Source of the DNA: Chitinispirillales bacterium
GTDB lineage: Bacteria; Fibrobacterota; Chitinivibrionia; Chitinivibrionales; Chitinispirillaceae
NCBI GenBank assembly: GCA_031254105.1
Contig: JAIRVB010000011.1
Coordinates: 1 to 64,000, forward strand
Length of the DNA: 64,000 nt
Direction: 5' to 3'
Shown here: piece after piece, positions 61,687-64,000 of the stretch
Position numbering within the stretch: the first letter of the stretch is position 1
How the letters are laid out: each line of letters opens with the position of its first letter
Notes under the pieces: model-generated
The model's input: the letters and a program-made list of their open reading frames with translations, nothing else
Databases searched by the model: none
Told to the model about the DNA's origin: nothing
Translations under genes and position numbers: made by a program

Positions 61687-63110
61687 TGCTGCTCTCCTCT
61701 TAGATATCTGTATAATATTTTACCGGTTTCGCTTTTAGGAATTTCATTAATAAACTCAATTTTTTTAGGTACTTTATAGTCCGCTATGCGTTCTCTGCAA
61801 TGGTTGATAATTAACTTTTTGTCAAGATTTTCCTTAGTAACTATAAAAGCCTTTACAGTCTCGCCGTATAGTTCCGACGGTTCGCCGATCACAACGGTTT
61901 CTTTGACCCCGTCCAGTTCCATCAGCGCTTTTTCAACTTCGACAGGGTCAACTTTCATGCCGGCTACGTTAATAAAATTGCTCTGCCTTCCGTGTACATA
62001 TACATATCCTTCATCGTCTATAGACGCTATGTCGCCGAGACTGAGCCATCCCTCTTTGAATTGAGAATTAAGAACTTGAGGATACAAATACCTGGACGCG
62101 TCATTTTTACTTTTAGTAGCTAATACTCCTTTCTGATTTTCGATTTGCGATATCTTAAACTGCCTGTCGCCCAAAGGCTTTCCTACAGAAAGTATATGTT
62201 CACCTGGATTATTATTGAGGCACATTGCGCCTGTTTCCGTTGTGCCGTAAATCTGCGTAATATACGCGCCGCAGAAATCTTTAAATTTTTGAATGGTATT
62301 GGCGGGGGTAGGCGCGCCGGCGGTCAAACATAATCTCAAAGAATGCGAACTGTCAATTTTCACTTTAGAGTCAAGGATGATCTGATATAAAAACGGCACT
62401 GCGACTAATGCCGTAACATTATGCTTTACAATATTTTTTATAATATTCGCCGGTATATAATCCGTATAGAAAAACACGGTGGCGCCTGTATATAACGGCG
62501 CAAGAGTACCCGGAACTAAACCGAATGAATGACAAACCGGAGATGTGACAAGGAATACGTCTTCATTAGTGATACCGGCGGAATTTAAAACATCTTCAAT
62601 TTCGCCTTTTACCGCGTCTACAGTTCGGATTGCGCCTTTAGCGTTGCCGATTGTTCCGCTTGTAATTTGACATATATAATCCCCCGGATAATATTCCGCG
62701 GCAGCGGATATATTTGCTTTTTCCCAAATAGCGATATTAGCAGCCTGTTTTATTACAGTAAATCCGTAACTTGTAAAATCAATCTCTGAGCCGGCTAAAG
62801 CAAATAAATAACCTGTATTCGCTGAATTAATATGATAAGTCAATTCATTGTTTCGGAATTTACTGTTCAGAAGAAGCGCGCAATGACCGGTAATCTCAGA
62901 AGCGCATAAACAAAAAACGAACTCTGCGCAATTTGGCATACAGATGGCAATAGGAGCCTCGGGAGTCAGCTCTAATTTTTCAATTTCCGAAGCGATAAGA
63001 TGAATGTTTCTTTTTAAATCATCGTAAGAATATGATTCAGCCCCGGATAAAATAGCGGGCTTATCCGGAGTAGTTTGCGCATTACGAATGATTTGACTGG
63101 TTATTTTCAT
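61677..63110 (-). CDS. AMP-dependent acyl ligase (ANL superfamily)
   Basis: The 477-residue enzyme activates a carboxylic acid as an acyl-adenylate and probably loads it on the nearby carrier protein. The core motifs are TSGTIGNAKG (about 150-159), YGTTETG (288-294), SLGDI, the hinge YVHGRQSNFINVAG and the C-terminal lysine in PKSETGKILYR (464). All catalytic residues are present, and the end is the normal length. The pocket motif VCHSFGLVPG is of the acyl/aryl-CoA-synthetase type, so the acid could be aryl or fatty. ATG 63110 is chosen over 63128 because AAAGGA lies eight bases before it. It is first in the operon; a condensation domain is absent. Confidence 0.88.
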   Translation of the reverse strand: MKITSQIIRNAQTTPDKPAILSGAESYSYDDLKRNIHLIASEIEKLELTPEAPIAICMPNCAEFVFCLCASEITGHCALLLNSKFRNNELTYHINSANTGYLFALAGSEIDFTSYGFTVIKQAANIAIWEKANISAAAEYYPGDYICQITSGTIGNAKGAIRTVDAVKGEIEDVLNSAGITNEDVFLVTSPVCHSFGLVPGTLAPLYTGATVFFYTDYIPANIIKNIVKHNVTALVAVPFLYQIILDSKVKIDSSHSLRLCLTAGAPTPANTIQKFKDFCGAYITQIYGTTETGAMCLNNNPGEHILSVGKPLGDRQFKISQIENQKGVLATKSKNDASRYLYPQVLNSQFKEGWLSLGDIASIDDEGYVYVHGRQSNFINVAGMKVDPVEVEKALMELDGVKETVVIGEPSELYGETVKAFIVTKENLDKKLIINHCRERIADYKVPKKIEFINEIPKSETGKILYRYLRGEQQWN

Positions 63111-63325
63111 AAGCATATTCCTTTTCATAATGATGATTATTGACTTTATGAATAAAACCGATGTTATTGAAGTGTTATTTTATAACTAATTAAACTTTAA
63201 TGGGTTACCTCCATTCACTTTTGATTATTAATAACAGTTGTTCAAAAATCTACGAGGTTACAGTTACGGTGGATTTGCAATAGTCGAGCTTCTTACACTA
63301 TCCGTTCATACCTGCGGAAGCGAAG

Positions 63326-63442
63326 ATGGAAGAAAAAGTCAGAACTTATTTCAAAAATACCGTAACTGACATCAAAACATTCATTTGGTACAGCTTAAGG
63401 AACATCACATACTATAAGAAAAACTTTCCTCACTGTAGATAA
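63326..63442 (+). CDS. Possible small ORF or gene relic upstream of the operon
   Basis: The frame reads MEEKVRTYFKNTVTDIKTFI and on to KKNFPHC before TAA, 38 residues. The amino acid make-up is protein-like, with GGAAG before the ATG, and the open frame extends 14 codons further up without a start. It overlaps the right arm of an inverted repeat (63359-63368). I do not recognise it; it may be a relic of a lost gene. Confidence 0.25.
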   Translation: MEEKVRTYFKNTVTDIKTFIWYSLRNITYYKKNFPHCR

Positions 63443-63690
63443 TTAAAGTATAACATATTCTAAATGGTTTTGCAACATATATATCGTTTTTTGCGCAAGG
63501 AAAAATACTGTTAGTTTCACAAAACTTTAACAAAGACTTAACCGTACCTATTCAGGTAATTTGTCATATGTATCTGTTGCGCGATATTGTGAAAATTATA
63601 TGTTATTAGTAAATTAATGACACCATAGCGGCTCCATTTTATAACTTGTTGGTTTTTAATAGGTTGCTGCCATAAAGAATTAATTATTAA

Positions 63691-63915
63691 CTGATGTTAC
63701 GCACTGGATGGTATCTCCAGCCCCGATGAGGCATCATATATTTAACGATGGGTATGGGAGTAAGATGACCCATGACGCAGACGCAGGAAGTCATCTGCAT
63801 TCACATTCACATCTCCTAAGAATATGGGACATGCGCTCGCTCGTAAGCATAGGGCTGCACCCTATGTTCGCATATTACGCCCCTTCGGGGCTTAGAGTAT
63901 TCTGCGTAACATCAG
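63691..63915. mobile_element. MITE-like element, 225 bp, with 13-bp TIRs and 7-bp TSD
   Basis: CTGATGTTACGCA (63691-63703) and TGCGTAACATCAG (63903-63915) are perfect terminal inverted repeats. The 7-bp sequence TTATTAA flanks both sides directly (63684-63690 and 63916-63922), as a target-site duplication would. The inside has no transposase and holds short palindromes (AGCATAGGGCTGCACCCTATG and CGCCCCTTCGGGGC). It is a non-autonomous element that would need a transposase from elsewhere. Confidence 0.75.
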
Positions 63916-64000
63916 TTATTAAGTAATTCGTCACGTCTCAATCGGTTTTTACAACTATATCTATTCCCTGATATATATTATTGTTGAGGATGTATACTAT

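Noticed and set aside
63708-63926. Open frame of 72 codons inside the MITE
   Set aside because: It lies within a non-coding repeat element and runs through the right terminal repeat; no protein-like composition.

Overview
The window looks like a chromosomal segment of an anaerobic, cellulose-using, Gram-negative bacterium of the Fibrobacterota (Fibrobacter/Fibromonas-like). The reasons are a lipoprotein with the Fibrobacter succinogenes major paralogous (FISUMP) domain at 25109-25777, a secreted GH9 endoglucanase with a C-terminal tail like those used for surface sorting, several outer-membrane proteins including an OmpA-type one, and lipoproteins with clear lipoboxes. The phylum call is inference from gene content; no rRNA is present.

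Layout. 1-1430: a nucleotidyltransferase/small-protein pair resembling abortive-infection or toxin-antitoxin modules, plus an IS256 remnant. 2100-9400: an orphan ParA ATPase, outer-membrane proteins and the GH9 endoglucanase. 9800-15300: a complete five-gene family-5 ABC importer, probably for oligosaccharides or oligopeptides. 15500-25800: housekeeping and signalling genes (HD-GYP protein, SUMF1-type protein, trpS, pepA, ftsH) and the FISUMP lipoprotein. 26100-34700: an accessory and decaying zone with an Rpn-type nuclease, a DUF4143 ATPase relic, metY beside broken cysK and Rrf2-regulator relics, and a type I restriction locus reduced to hsdM and hsdS scraps around one intact TIR/deoxyribosyltransferase-like gene. 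A REP-associated transposase carrying a REP-like palindrome in its own reading frame follows. 34850-55030: tRNA-Pro(CGG), an M16 peptidase pair, a folK-dNK-panC-GH13 run, gmhB, a YfhO-like membrane protein, an XPB-type helicase, a 1473-residue TPR protein with a large internal duplication, and an M48 lipoprotein protease.

The most notable region is 55213-63110, a nine-gene minus-strand operon that looks like an undescribed small-molecule pathway. In transcription order it encodes an AMP-dependent acyl ligase, a HemN-like radical SAM enzyme, an acyl carrier protein, a UbiD-type decarboxylase with both small accessory proteins (VdcD/BsdD-like and LpdD-like), the UbiX flavin prenyltransferase, a DASS/SLC13-type transporter and a type II thioesterase. 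A plausible reading is that a carboxylic (perhaps aromatic) acid is loaded on the carrier protein, altered by radical chemistry, released, decarboxylated by a prenylated-flavin enzyme and moved across the membrane. The product cannot be told from sequence alone.

Small repeats are abundant: REP-like palindromes, a family of two-hairpin intergenic elements, a 225-bp MITE-like element with terminal inverted repeats and 7-bp target duplications just upstream of the biosynthetic operon, and several local repeat arrays.
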